DNA of 64,000 bases, from positions 2,481,501 to 2,545,500 of the forward strand of contig NC_012781.1 in assembly GCF_000020605.1 (NCBI RefSeq). Direction: 5' to 3'. A program made the translations under genes and the position numbers. Shown here piece after piece: positions 8,631 through 17,408 of this stretch. Position 1 is the first letter of the stretch, and every line of letters begins with the position of its first letter. The DNA is from Agathobacter rectalis ATCC 33656 (GTDB lineage Bacteria; Bacillota; Clostridia; Lachnospirales; Lachnospiraceae). The notes under the pieces are model-generated. The model ran no database searches. It had not been told where the DNA came from and was given only the letters and a program-made list of their open reading frames with translations.

Positions 8631-9851
8631 TTATTCATCTGAATCATCAGATGATGATTTTTTTCCTGAACTATTTTCAGACTCTGACTGGCTCTTCTTT
8701 AATTCTTCCTGTTTCGCTTTATTCTTCTTTTTTGCTCCCTCTGTACCATCAGATCCAACTGTATTATTATACTGTGTCAAATCAAATGCAGAAGTTTTTG
8801 AAGTAACCCCCGTCTTCTTTGCAATCTTGTTGCTTACATTCTGAACTGTCTCTGTTGGCTGATAATCAGTCTCATTAAACAGGAACTGATGAAGCTCAGA
8901 AACATTCTGTGCCAGGTCTATAGGAATAATGGTATCGCCCGTAGTTGACAAATTCATTGTAGTCAGCTCAAATGGGAAGCCTGTTGTCTCTTTCATATGA
9001 AACTTTGTAACATAAGAAGCATACTGTATTATCTCGGTTGCTGTAAAGTTTGTACTTATCTGACTCATAATATCCTTGCACATCTCTGTGAGCGATCCTA
9101 AATCTGCCTGCTTAGCCTTGTCAAGCATAGCCTGAAGCACAATTCTCTGACGAGATGCCCTAAGGAAATCATCTCCTGATGTACTTCTTATTCGTGCATA
9201 TCCAGTAGCCTGAGTTCCATCTAAGTGAACTTTACCTGATTGTGTGACATCTGGTGTATTCTTACCTGTCATTTGGTCTACTTCAACTGTACATTTATTA
9301 ATTTCTTTGACTTCTTGTGGTGTTATCTCAAGATCTAGTCCTCCTAGATCATCAATAGCATCTACCAGAGCTTTCCAATCAACACAAACATACTTCGTAA
9401 TATTCAAATCCAAATTTGAATTAAGCATAGCTACTGCTCTCTTTGCCCCACCATTAGCATATGCTGCATTCGCCTTCGCATATTTTCCATTGCCAACCGG
9501 AAGATACGTATCTCTATATACAGATACCAACTGAACCTCCTTTGTATCATAATTCAAGCTTGCAATCATGATACAATCGGAATGTCCCTCATTATAAGAG
9601 CCATCGCTTCTATTATCAAGACCAAACAATGCTACATTCAAATATCCATGCATATTCTCCAGTGCATCCTTATCAATATCTTCATTAATTCCTGCCTGGC
9701 TGTCTGTGAGTCCATCTTCATACTTAACCTGTCCTAGTGTATTATTATATAACCAGACAATACCAAGCACGACCAGCAACAGTAAAATTTCAAATATAAA
9801 TAGTATTATCTTCTTTTTGCCGTTTCTTTTTTTCTTTCTCTTCTTTGCCAT
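8631..9851 (-). CDS. LCP-family (LytR-CpsA-Psr) glycopolymer-cell wall ligase
   Basis: Membrane enzyme of 406 residues that, by family, transfers undecaprenyl-linked glycopolymers onto peptidoglycan. A lysine-rich cytoplasmic start (MAKKRKKKRNGKKK) precedes one membrane helix (residues about 15-36). The extracellular LCP domain has ALFGLDNRSD, the phosphate-binding SVYRDTYLPV and the FLRASRQRIVLQAML segment. A low-complexity Ser/Lys/Glu tail closes the protein. The start at 9851 is preferred over the upstream in-frame start because AAGGAAAAATAAC precedes it and the upstream extension overlaps the zinc-ribbon gene. It could attach the polymer of either cluster. Confidence 0.9.
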   Translation of the reverse strand: MAKKRKKKRNGKKKIILFIFEILLLLVVLGIVWLYNNTLGQVKYEDGLTDSQAGINEDIDKDALENMHGYLNVALFGLDNRSDGSYNEGHSDCIMIASLNYDTKEVQLVSVYRDTYLPVGNGKYAKANAAYANGGAKRAVAMLNSNLDLNITKYVCVDWKALVDAIDDLGGLDLEITPQEVKEINKCTVEVDQMTGKNTPDVTQSGKVHLDGTQATGYARIRSTSGDDFLRASRQRIVLQAMLDKAKQADLGSLTEMCKDIMSQISTNFTATEIIQYASYVTKFHMKETTGFPFELTTMNLSTTGDTIIPIDLAQNVSELHQFLFNETDYQPTETVQNVSNKIAKKTGVTSKTSAFDLTQYNNTVGSDGTEGAKKKNKAKQEELKKSQSESENSSGKKSSSDDSDE

Positions 9852-9852
9852 G

Positions 9853-10053
9853 TTATTTTTCCTTTTTCCTATGAATGTAAAGCCACGCGTCTGCGTAATC
9901 CTGACGCTCCTTCTCTGACATATTGGTATACTTTCCAAACTCCAGATTCGTCAGACGCATCTGCGGCCTGCCACACTTGAAGCATTCAACCTCTTTCCTT
10001 CTTGAAACCATCCGTATCCAGCCACAATCCGGGCAAATGTATATTTTCATCAT
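9853..10053 (-). CDS. Small zinc-ribbon protein
   Basis: A 66-residue protein with two Cys pairs (CPDCG at about 8-12 and CFKCG at about 24-28), as in rubredoxin-type zinc ribbons, and a charged helical C-terminus (SEKERQDYADAWLYIHRKKEK). It lies 5 bp after phosphoglucomutase and 1 bp before the LCP gene, so it is part of their operon. No enzyme activity can be inferred. It may be a metal-dependent regulator or a folding partner. Confidence 0.7.
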   Translation of the reverse strand: MMKIYICPDCGWIRMVSRRKEVECFKCGRPQMRLTNLEFGKYTNMSEKERQDYADAWLYIHRKKEK

Positions 10054-10058
10054 AGTCT

Positions 10059-11789
10059 TTATTCAAACTGTCCGAGAACCTCAGCTGACAAAGCATCAAG
10101 CTTAGCCTGTGAATCTTCAAGAGACACTCCTTTAACTCCGAAATAGAATTTAATCTTAGGCTCTGTACCAGAAGGGCGTACACAGCACCAAGCGTTATCG
10201 TTAAGTTCGTAGTAAAGTACATTAGAAGAAGGAAGACCTGTCGGCTCAACCTTTCCTGTTGTCATATCTTTTCTTGTGTCATTCTTGTAATCACGGATAG
10301 CAATCACCTGATAATCACCAAATTTCTTTGGCTCAGCGGCACGTGCCTTTGTCATAATCTCATTTATCTGTGCAGCACCATCAATGCCCTTTAAGGTCAT
10401 TGTGGAAATGCCCTCTCTGTAGTAGCCATACTTCTCGTACATGTCAATCATGCCATCCCAGAGAGTCTTGCCCTGTGACTTGTAGAAGGCAGCCACCTCA
10501 CACAGCATACAAACTGCTGCAGGAGCATCCTTGTCCCTTGCATATGTGCCCGGCAGACATCCGTAGCTCTCCTCCATACCGAATACATAATTGTTGCAGC
10601 CGGTTTTTTCAAATTTGAGCATCTGCTCTCCGATATACTTGAAACCTGTTAAAACCTCGATATGCTTTACGCCATATGCTGCCGCAATTGCCTTACCCAT
10701 ATCTGTAGAAACAATTGACTCAACAAATGCAGGATTCTCAGGCAGAGTACCATTGGCACTCTTCTGGCTTAAAATATACTCACCGATAAGCATAGCTGAC
10801 ATATTTCCTGTAAATGTCACATACTCACCTGTCTTTGTATCCTTGCAGTATACACCGAGTCTGTCGGCATCAGGGTCAGTTGCTAAAACGATATCAGCAT
10901 CCTTTTCCTTTGCCAGCTCAAGTGCAAGCTTCCATGCATCAGGATTCTCAGGATTTGGATAAGGACATGTAGGGAAATTGCCATCAGGCACTGCCTGGCT
11001 TGGCTCAATGTATACATTCTCAAAGCCCATATCCTTAAGTACTCTCTGTACAGGGCGAAGACCTGTGCCGTGGAGTGGTGTGTAAACGATCTTGATATCC
11101 TTTGCCATAGCCTTGATAATCTCTGGATGGATAGAAAGCTTGCGGAGCTCTCCGAAATATCCCTCCTCAACCTCATCAGAGATGACATTGTAAAGACCAG
11201 CCTCAATAGCAGCAGCTTTGTCCATAGTCTTTACCTGGTCAAATGATGTAACCTTTGCCACCTCAGCCATGATGCTTGTATCATGAGGTGGAGTAACCTG
11301 TGCACCATCCTCCCAGTATACCTTGTATCCATTGTACTCACGAGGATTGTGGCTTGCTGTGATAACAACACCGGCTATTGTACCGAGTGTCCTTACTGCG
11401 TATGACAGCTCAGGAACAGGTGCGAGCTGTGGGAATACATATGTCTTGATTCCGTTAGCTGCAAGACAGAGTGCTGTGGCATCTGTGAACTCATCATGCA
11501 TATTACGTGAGTCATGTGCGATTGCAACACCTCTCTTTACTGCGTCCTCTCCCTGTGAAAGTATGTAATTCGCCAATCCCTGTGTAGCCTGACGGACTGT
11601 GTATATATTCATCCTGTTGGTGCCGGCTCCTATTACACCACGAAGACCTGCTGTACCAAACTCAAGTGTGCGATAGAATCTGTCCTCTATCTCCTTATCA
11701 TCACCCGCGATAGCCTTAAGCTCTGCCTTTGTAGCCTCATCAAAATATGGGTCTGTACACCATTTCTCGTACTCCGCTCTAAAATCCAT
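10059..11789 (-). CDS. pgcA: Phosphoglucomutase/phosphomannomutase (alpha-D-phosphohexomutase)
   Basis: A 576-residue enzyme interconverting hexose 6-phosphate and hexose 1-phosphate, supplying precursors for nucleotide sugars. The catalytic serine loop reads VITASHNPREYNGYK (about 140), the metal loop ATDPDADRLG (about 305), the sugar-binding loop GMEESYG (about 405) and the phosphate-binding loop RPSGTEPKIKFY near the C-terminus. Length and order fit the long Firmicute PgcA type. It is the first gene of the set PgcA, zinc ribbon, LCP and UDP-sugar pyrophosphorylase, consistent with hexose activation for wall glycans. Confidence 0.93.
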   Translation of the reverse strand: MDFRAEYEKWCTDPYFDEATKAELKAIAGDDKEIEDRFYRTLEFGTAGLRGVIGAGTNRMNIYTVRQATQGLANYILSQGEDAVKRGVAIAHDSRNMHDEFTDATALCLAANGIKTYVFPQLAPVPELSYAVRTLGTIAGVVITASHNPREYNGYKVYWEDGAQVTPPHDTSIMAEVAKVTSFDQVKTMDKAAAIEAGLYNVISDEVEEGYFGELRKLSIHPEIIKAMAKDIKIVYTPLHGTGLRPVQRVLKDMGFENVYIEPSQAVPDGNFPTCPYPNPENPDAWKLALELAKEKDADIVLATDPDADRLGVYCKDTKTGEYVTFTGNMSAMLIGEYILSQKSANGTLPENPAFVESIVSTDMGKAIAAAYGVKHIEVLTGFKYIGEQMLKFEKTGCNNYVFGMEESYGCLPGTYARDKDAPAAVCMLCEVAAFYKSQGKTLWDGMIDMYEKYGYYREGISTMTLKGIDGAAQINEIMTKARAAEPKKFGDYQVIAIRDYKNDTRKDMTTGKVEPTGLPSSNVLYYELNDNAWCCVRPSGTEPKIKFYFGVKGVSLEDSQAKLDALSAEVLGQFE

Positions 11790-11876
11790 TTATATTAACC
11801 TCCTGTGTCAGCTAGTAATAAGCCTATTAATGTTAACTATACCGATTTTACCACATTAACGTGCATTTGAAAAGTT

Positions 11877-12704
11877 TTAGTTCCTTAATATTTTTTTAAA
11901 CACCAGGCTCCTCATCCAAAGTGGCATCATACAGACAACAAACTGTGCCGCAACCGTGATAAAATAATCTGATTTACTAATAGTACCTGTCCTCAGAATT
12001 GTTTTCCGTCCTTCCCTATACTTAAGGAAATAATCAAAGCCTCCGCGCCTCTTTAGCATATCTTCTCCAGTCCTTACATAAACCAATACTTTATCCAAGT
12101 TTGCCATGTGACAATGATTCTTTATCATATTGGCCCAAAGTAATGAATCTTCCATTAAAAGACAGCTCTTGTAGTTTCCGGATTCCAATACTGACCGTCT
12201 TTTAAACATAACACTTACATGATTTAATCCATCACGTTTCCTTTGATAACTTACAATTTCTTTATGGTTTAGAGGCACTTTTCTCTCTGCAGTGATATGC
12301 TCCTTGTCAACATCAAACTCTGCAATATAGCCTCCCACAACATCCAAATTTTTATTTTGATTAAAAGCATTCAGCTGTCTCTCAAACCGGTCAGGCACAC
12401 ATATATCATCCGTATCCATTCTGGCCACAAGCTCATTAGAGCAATGCTTTATGCCTTCAGCAAGCGCAAGACCGAGCCCGCTGTTTTTTTCAAGCTTTAC
12501 CGTAACAAAACTTATTTCCGAAGGCCTGCATTCATACTCACTGATTGCCTCATAAAGCTCATCTGTCAGCCGGCCATCCTCCACCAGCACTATCTCATCC
12601 GGTAAAACAGTCTGTGAATATATGCTTTCCATACACTCACTGAAATACTCAGGCTTTTCCTTGTAATAAATTGACAGTAAGACTGAAAATTTGACTTTAT
12701 TCAT
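11877..12704 (-). CDS. Family 2 glycosyltransferase
   Basis: A 275-residue GT-A transferase. It starts FSVLLSIYYKEKPEYF, with VLVED-like EIVLVEDG near residue 45 and the metal-binding ARMDTDDICVPDRF near residue 90. The C-terminus carries a hydrophobic helix (FITVAAQFVVCMMPLWM) that may hold it at the membrane. The start at 12704 is chosen because GGGAGG lies 9 nt upstream; the longer in-frame reading begins before this site. It is the last gene of the PglF-DegT-PglC operon and probably adds the second sugar to the primed lipid carrier. Confidence 0.85.
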   Translation of the reverse strand: MNKVKFSVLLSIYYKEKPEYFSECMESIYSQTVLPDEIVLVEDGRLTDELYEAISEYECRPSEISFVTVKLEKNSGLGLALAEGIKHCSNELVARMDTDDICVPDRFERQLNAFNQNKNLDVVGGYIAEFDVDKEHITAERKVPLNHKEIVSYQRKRDGLNHVSVMFKRRSVLESGNYKSCLLMEDSLLWANMIKNHCHMANLDKVLVYVRTGEDMLKRRGGFDYFLKYREGRKTILRTGTISKSDYFITVAAQFVVCMMPLWMRSLVFKKILRN

Positions 12705-12730
12705 AAGTATCATCCTCCCAGACAAGTAAA

Positions 12731-13420
12731 CTAATGTATTACCGCAAGCACAGTCTCTATGCACAGTCTGATATCATTTATCAGTGAAAATCTCTTAAGA
12801 TACTTAAGATTGTACCTCATCTTGCCCGGCAGCACCTTGTGTATATATGTGTAATCCACATCATCAGAAGTCTCAAGAAGCCTGTCCTCATCCTTGTACC
12901 TGATGCTTGCCTCACTGGTGATTCCGGCAGGCATCAGAAGCGTCGCCATCATCGCTGGTGTATATGCCATGACATACTTCTCCACCTCAGGTCTTGTGCC
13001 AACAAAGCTCATATCACCACATAGCACATTTATAAGCTGCGGAATCTCATCAAGCCTGTACTTTCTGATGACAGCACCGACTCTTGTGATTCTTGAATCC
13101 CCACCGACAGTCACGAGTGAACCCTTTTTGTCAGCATCATTCACCATAGTTCTGAACTTGAATATGCGAAACTTCCTGCCATACTGCGTGATACGCTCCT
13201 GTCTGAAAAAAACAGGTCCTCTGCTATCCACCTTTATCCAGACAGCAAGGACCAGTATAACAGGCGAAAGCAGCACAAGAAAAACAGCGGACATAATCAC
13301 ATCAAAAATGCGTTTGAATACCATGCTTGTCCTCTTTCTGCTCAGATGCCTGTAATATTTAAGTGTAAAATCATTTTTCATGAATGTAGGAATCTCTCCC
13401 CATGTTCTCCATCTACTCAT
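12731..13420 (-). CDS. Small phosphoglycosyl transferase (PglC-like priming enzyme)
   Basis: A 229-residue bacterial sugar transferase of the compact PglC type. It has a re-entrant hydrophobic helix (about 38-62: IFDVIMSAVFLVLLSPVILVLA), then the PGT core RGPVFFRQERITQYGRKFRIFKFRTM, EIPQLINVLCGDMSFVGTRPE, and a C-terminal PAGITSEASIRYKDED. It moves a sugar 1-phosphate from a UDP-sugar to undecaprenyl phosphate at the inner membrane face. The start overlaps the aminotransferase gene by 8 bp and has GGAG 7 nt ahead. With the PglF- and PglE-like neighbours the substrate is probably a UDP 4-amino-4,6-dideoxy sugar, perhaps UDP-bacillosamine. Confidence 0.9.
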   Translation of the reverse strand: MSRWRTWGEIPTFMKNDFTLKYYRHLSRKRTSMVFKRIFDVIMSAVFLVLLSPVILVLAVWIKVDSRGPVFFRQERITQYGRKFRIFKFRTMVNDADKKGSLVTVGGDSRITRVGAVIRKYRLDEIPQLINVLCGDMSFVGTRPEVEKYVMAYTPAMMATLLMPAGITSEASIRYKDEDRLLETSDDVDYTYIHKVLPGKMRYNLKYLKRFSLINDIRLCIETVLAVIH

Positions 13421-14630
13421 GTAAAATCTCCAATAAATTATTAATTATATACTCCACATCCTCATCGCTAAGCTTTGTGTTGAGAGGAAGTGTAATTTCA
13501 TTCTCATACTGATGATAAGCATTTGGAAAATCAGCTATGTCAAAGCCCATATTCTTATATGCTGTCATCATCGGAAGCGGCTTGTAATGCACATTTGTGG
13601 CGATACCTCGCTCCGCCATCTGCACTATAAGCGCATTACGCCTATCCACGCCGATGCCCGGTATGCGAAGCAGATACAGATGTCCGCTCGATGTATGCCT
13701 GTCTGTAAAATGAGGCACAGTCAAGAGACCAAGCGGCTTAAATGCCTCGTCATAGCGCTCTATAATATCACGGCGCCTCTTGAGAAGTCCCTCATATCTG
13801 TCAAGCTGTACCAGACCAATAGCAGCCTGGATATCAGTCATATTGCACTTATACGAAGGAGCCACAATATCATACTCCCAGTTGCCCAGACCATTCTTAT
13901 GGAATGCATCCTTTGTCTGTCCGTGGAGTGAAAGCAGCATAAACTGCTTGTAGATATACTCATCATCAAAGCCCTCTATAGGTCTCCATGTGAGTGCTCC
14001 TCCCTCTGCTGTGGTCAGATTCTTGACCGCATGGAATGAAAAGCTTGTAAAATCAGCTACATTGCCACACATAATCCGCTCACCTGCTCTCATGTAAGAA
14101 GCACCAAAAGCATGAGCTGAGTCAGCCGCCACAATCACACGTCCGATTGCCCTCTGCACATCATTTGACGGATGAAAAAGAGCCTTCTTTCTCTCCACAA
14201 TATCAAAAATCCTGTCATAGTCGCAAGGCACACCTGCAATATCAACCGGCACGATAACCTTTGTCTTTTCTGTAATAGCAGCTTCCAGGGCATCGTAATC
14301 CATCTCAAATGAATCAGGTGCTACGTCTATAAACTTAAGTGCTGCACCTACATGCACAGCAGGGCTTGCAGATGCAGTATATGTGTATGCGCTTGTGATG
14401 ACCTCATCACCTGCACCTATTCCCAGGAATCTGAGTATCAACTCAAGACACGCAGTAGCAGAGCCAAGAGCTACAGCCTTATCCGTGCCGCATAGCTTAG
14501 CAATCCTCTTCTCAAACTCCTTGGTTCTTGGACCTGTTGTAATCCAACCGCTTCGCAGTGCATCAGCAACAGCTGACACCTCTGCCTCTGTTATATCAGG
14601 TGGTGAAAATGAAATCTGTCTCTTTTCCAT
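13413..14630 (-). CDS. DegT/DnrJ/EryC1/StrS-family sugar aminotransferase (PglE-like)
   Basis: A 405-residue PLP enzyme. Key features are GSATACLELIL (cofactor phosphate pocket), AADSAHAFGA and the Schiff-base lysine in SFHAVKNLTTAEGG near residue 195. It aminates a 4-keto-6-deoxy nucleotide sugar. The start at 14630 has GAGG 9 nt upstream and gives the usual family start (MEKRQISFSPPDIT). It sits between a UDP-sugar 4,6-dehydratase and a PglC-like transferase, which points to a UDP-GlcNAc-derived 4-amino sugar. No PglD-type acetyltransferase is adjacent; the hexapeptide acetyltransferases of cluster B are far away, so acetylation may not occur or may come from elsewhere. Confidence 0.92.
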   Translation of the reverse strand: MEKRQISFSPPDITEAEVSAVADALRSGWITTGPRTKEFEKRIAKLCGTDKAVALGSATACLELILRFLGIGAGDEVITSAYTYTASASPAVHVGAALKFIDVAPDSFEMDYDALEAAITEKTKVIVPVDIAGVPCDYDRIFDIVERKKALFHPSNDVQRAIGRVIVAADSAHAFGASYMRAGERIMCGNVADFTSFSFHAVKNLTTAEGGALTWRPIEGFDDEYIYKQFMLLSLHGQTKDAFHKNGLGNWEYDIVAPSYKCNMTDIQAAIGLVQLDRYEGLLKRRRDIIERYDEAFKPLGLLTVPHFTDRHTSSGHLYLLRIPGIGVDRRNALIVQMAERGIATNVHYKPLPMMTAYKNMGFDIADFPNAYHQYENEITLPLNTKLSDEDVEYIINNLLEILHE

Positions 14631-14709
14631 AGTTATGTTCCTCGCTTCCGGCATAAAATATGCCAAACATCCGGCTTTTACAGTCTATATTATGCACTTC
14701 AAAAGATAT

Positions 14710-16689
14710 TTAGTTTTCCAGGTCAGGATGATATGTCTTTACCACAGAGGCCACTATCTGCTTGATATCCTTTGCTTCTGAGGTGCATGCCTTCTCGAGC
14801 ATCTCAAGCTGCTTCTCAAAGAGCTCATCATCCATCTCAATAGGCTCACCCACATGAATCAGCTTGTTCGGAGTCTCCTTGAGACCCTCCTCGCTCATCA
14901 GCATCTCCTCGTAGAGCTTCTCGCCCGGACGCAGGCCTGTGTATACAATCTGAATATCCACATCCGGCTCCAGTCCTGAAAGCCTGATAAGGTTCCTAGC
15001 CATATCATCAATCTTGACCGGCTCGCCCATGTCGAGCACGAAAATCTCGCCTCCGTGAGCATAGAGCCCTGCCTGCAGCACAAGCGCCACAGCCTCCGGA
15101 ATTGTCATAAAATACCTGATAATACGCTTGTCCGTCACAGTAACAGGACCGCCATCCTCTATCTGCTTCTTAAACAGCGGGATAACACTACCATTGCTGC
15201 CAAGCACGTTTCCAAAACGCACAGCGACAAAATCAGTCTCAGTCTGCCTGTTCATCATCTGTATAACCATCTCACACAGACGCTTTGATGCACCCATGAT
15301 ATTGGTTGGATTAACCGCCTTATCCGTAGATATAAGCACGAACTTCTTCACATGGTACTCTGCTGCAATCCTTGAGAGCTTTAATGTGCCAAGCACATTG
15401 TTCTTTATTGCCTCATTCGGGCTTTCCTCCATCAGCGGTACATGCTTATGTGCTGCCGCATGATAAATAATCTCCGGATGATATGTCTGGAATACATAGT
15501 GCAGCCTGTTAGTATTGCGCACCGAGCCAATCAGCGTCTCCACCCTTACATAAGGATATTTGCGCTTCAGCTCCTGCTGTATATCGTATGCATTATTCTC
15601 GTAAATATCAAAAATGATAAGAAGCTTCGGATCCTCCCTGGCTATCTGACGGCAAAGCTCACTACCTATTGAGCCACCGCCACCTGTAACCATGACCACC
15701 TTGCCCTGTAAAAATGAATGAATACCGTCATTATCCACAACAACCGGATCTCTGCCCAGCAAATCCTCAATGCTTACCGGACGCAGATTGGAAACCGACA
15801 CTCTTCCGTCCACCATCTGATAGATTCCCGGAACCACAGACACATCACAGCCGGTATCCTTACAAATATTGAGTATATCCTTCCTGTCCTTACCGGATGT
15901 AGAAGGTACAGCATACACAATTTTCGTGATATCATACTTCTCAACCATCTCTGGAATGTCATTTCTGTTGCCGACAATAGGCACGCCATCTATAAAGCGC
16001 CCCAGCTTCGCCGGATTGTCATCTATGATGCAGCAGGCCTTTGTGTGCAGATGTGAGCTCATGATAAGCTCCCTGATAAGCATCCTTCCCGCATTTCCGG
16101 CTCCTATAATCATGACCTTCTCATCACCGTTTGCGGAGCCTCTCTGCTCAAGCATCTTCTGACCTGTCCTGATAAATCTGTACGCAAAACGGCATGCTGT
16201 ACAAAGTGCAAAGCTGAGCATCAGTCCGATAATCCAGAAAGCATACGGCATCTTAATCTCATACACCTCATGAATAGTAACGCTCACAACCGCAAGCACC
16301 AGAAAGGCACCAATAATATGCATAAACTCGTTGATGCTCGCAAAGCGCCATATACTGTGGTACAGCCTGAAAATATAAAACACAGCCAAAGCAATTGCCA
16401 CAAAAACAGGCACTATCTTTATATAACCTGCAAGATATAAATCCGGAATATGTGAATACGCGAACTCAAATCTTATCATTAAAGCAAAGAAAAATGACAC
16501 CGCCATAATACATACATCTATAAATGCCAGCAAAAAAGCTCTCACAACCCACTGTCTGTCATTTCCCATATAAGCATCAGGTTTTTCAGGGCCGTCATAT
16601 TTTGTTACACCTTTATGATTAGTGTTGTTATCGTTGACTTTACTGCCATCATTAGTGTTACTATTTATGTTAAAATTCTTATTTTTCAT
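14710..16689 (-). CDS. Membrane UDP-GlcNAc 4,6-dehydratase (PglF/WbpM/CapD-like)
   Basis: A 659-residue protein: a short Asn-rich start, four membrane helices (about 55-190), a Rossmann-like CoA-binding region (VMIIGAGNAGRMLIREL, about 195) and the SDR dehydratase domain from about residue 330 (MVTGGGGSIGSELCRQI; HAAAHKHVPLMEE; ISTDKAVNPTNIMGASKR). It makes the 4-keto-6-deoxy intermediate from a UDP-HexNAc. The start at 16689 has AAGGAG ahead; the longer in-frame reading adds sequence unlike the family. It heads the operon with the aminotransferase, PglC-like and GT2 genes. An extended -10 promoter lies at 16803-16811. Confidence 0.93.
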   Translation of the reverse strand: MKNKNFNINSNTNDGSKVNDNNTNHKGVTKYDGPEKPDAYMGNDRQWVVRAFLLAFIDVCIMAVSFFFALMIRFEFAYSHIPDLYLAGYIKIVPVFVAIALAVFYIFRLYHSIWRFASINEFMHIIGAFLVLAVVSVTIHEVYEIKMPYAFWIIGLMLSFALCTACRFAYRFIRTGQKMLEQRGSANGDEKVMIIGAGNAGRMLIRELIMSSHLHTKACCIIDDNPAKLGRFIDGVPIVGNRNDIPEMVEKYDITKIVYAVPSTSGKDRKDILNICKDTGCDVSVVPGIYQMVDGRVSVSNLRPVSIEDLLGRDPVVVDNDGIHSFLQGKVVMVTGGGGSIGSELCRQIAREDPKLLIIFDIYENNAYDIQQELKRKYPYVRVETLIGSVRNTNRLHYVFQTYHPEIIYHAAAHKHVPLMEESPNEAIKNNVLGTLKLSRIAAEYHVKKFVLISTDKAVNPTNIMGASKRLCEMVIQMMNRQTETDFVAVRFGNVLGSNGSVIPLFKKQIEDGGPVTVTDKRIIRYFMTIPEAVALVLQAGLYAHGGEIFVLDMGEPVKIDDMARNLIRLSGLEPDVDIQIVYTGLRPGEKLYEEMLMSEEGLKETPNKLIHVGEPIEMDDELFEKQLEMLEKACTSEAKDIKQIVASVVKTYHPDLEN

Positions 16690-16802
16690 ATAGGACTTTC
16701 TCCTTTTACCCCACACTGCAAAATATTTACAGCTTTTATCGCCCTTATAAATCAACTTCTCATAAAATATATTAAAATATAATTCAAACAAAATATATAT
16801 TC

Positions 16803-16811
16803 ATTATATCA
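16803..16811 (-). promoter_or_regulatory. Extended -10 promoter for the pglF-like operon
   Basis: On the minus strand TGA-TATAAT forms a perfect extended -10 element (TG at 16811-16810, TATAAT at 16808-16803). No good -35 is seen, which extended -10 promoters tolerate. The predicted start is near 16796, leaving a leader of about 105 nt before the ATG. Confidence 0.45.
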
Positions 16812-16857
16812 TACCACATTAATTATAGTTCTTATTATTTTATTAAATATTCATATT

Positions 16858-17277
16858 CTAATGATTCTTAAATACAAACAGCTTGCTTATCACATAATTT
16901 AGTACAACAACCACTACCTGTGCCGCCAGCTTCACCCACATACTTGGATACGCTAAAAGTGTTATAAAAACAAAGATAATAGTCTCTTCCATGACAAGCG
17001 TAATAAATCTGCCACTAAAAAAAGCAAACATCTGTACAAAAAATGCCGTCTTTGTCGGTGTTGCAACCTTAAACACCCACTTCTTGTTGGTAACATATGA
17101 GAAAAGTACCGCAAATACCCACGCCAGTGCATTTGCAATCAGCTCATTGATTCCAAAAAATACATTAAAAATGGCATACGAGCCTATGCTTATTACAAAG
17201 GTCATATTCCCAAAAACCGTGTATAAAACAAGCTCCTTAAACTCCTCTTTCCTGTTTCGTATTATAATATTATCCAT
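16858..17277 (-). CDS. GtrA-like membrane protein
   Basis: A 139-residue protein with four membrane helices and the family pattern (FGNMTFVISIGSYAIFNV; SYVTNKKWVFK near the middle; FVFKN at the C-terminus). GtrA proteins assist flipping of polyprenyl-phosphate-linked sugars. A partner GT2 of the GtrB/DPM1 type is encoded at 62250-63218. The start at 17277 follows AGGTGG; the longer reading frame upstream has no family sequence. A TATAAT on the minus strand at 17320-17315 may serve it. Confidence 0.88.
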   Translation of the reverse strand: MDNIIIRNRKEEFKELVLYTVFGNMTFVISIGSYAIFNVFFGINELIANALAWVFAVLFSYVTNKKWVFKVATPTKTAFFVQMFAFFSGRFITLVMEETIIFVFITLLAYPSMWVKLAAQVVVVVLNYVISKLFVFKNH

Positions 17278-17396
17278 ATTTCCACCTATGTGACAGTACT
17301 TATTATCCTGTCGGATTATATACGTGTAAGTTGATAGTAATGTTAATTTGCGATTTTTATATAATAACTGCATAGCCAAAATAAGTCAATATGTGA

Positions 17397-17402
17397 TATG
17401 AT
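17397..17402 (+). promoter_or_regulatory. Candidate -10 box for a leaderless flippase mRNA
   Basis: TATGAT sits 6 nt before the ATG at 17409, so transcription would begin at or next to the start codon. No Shine-Dalgarno sequence is visible there. The -35 region is not recognisable. This is suggestive only. Confidence 0.3.
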
Positions 17403-17408
17403 ATCTAT

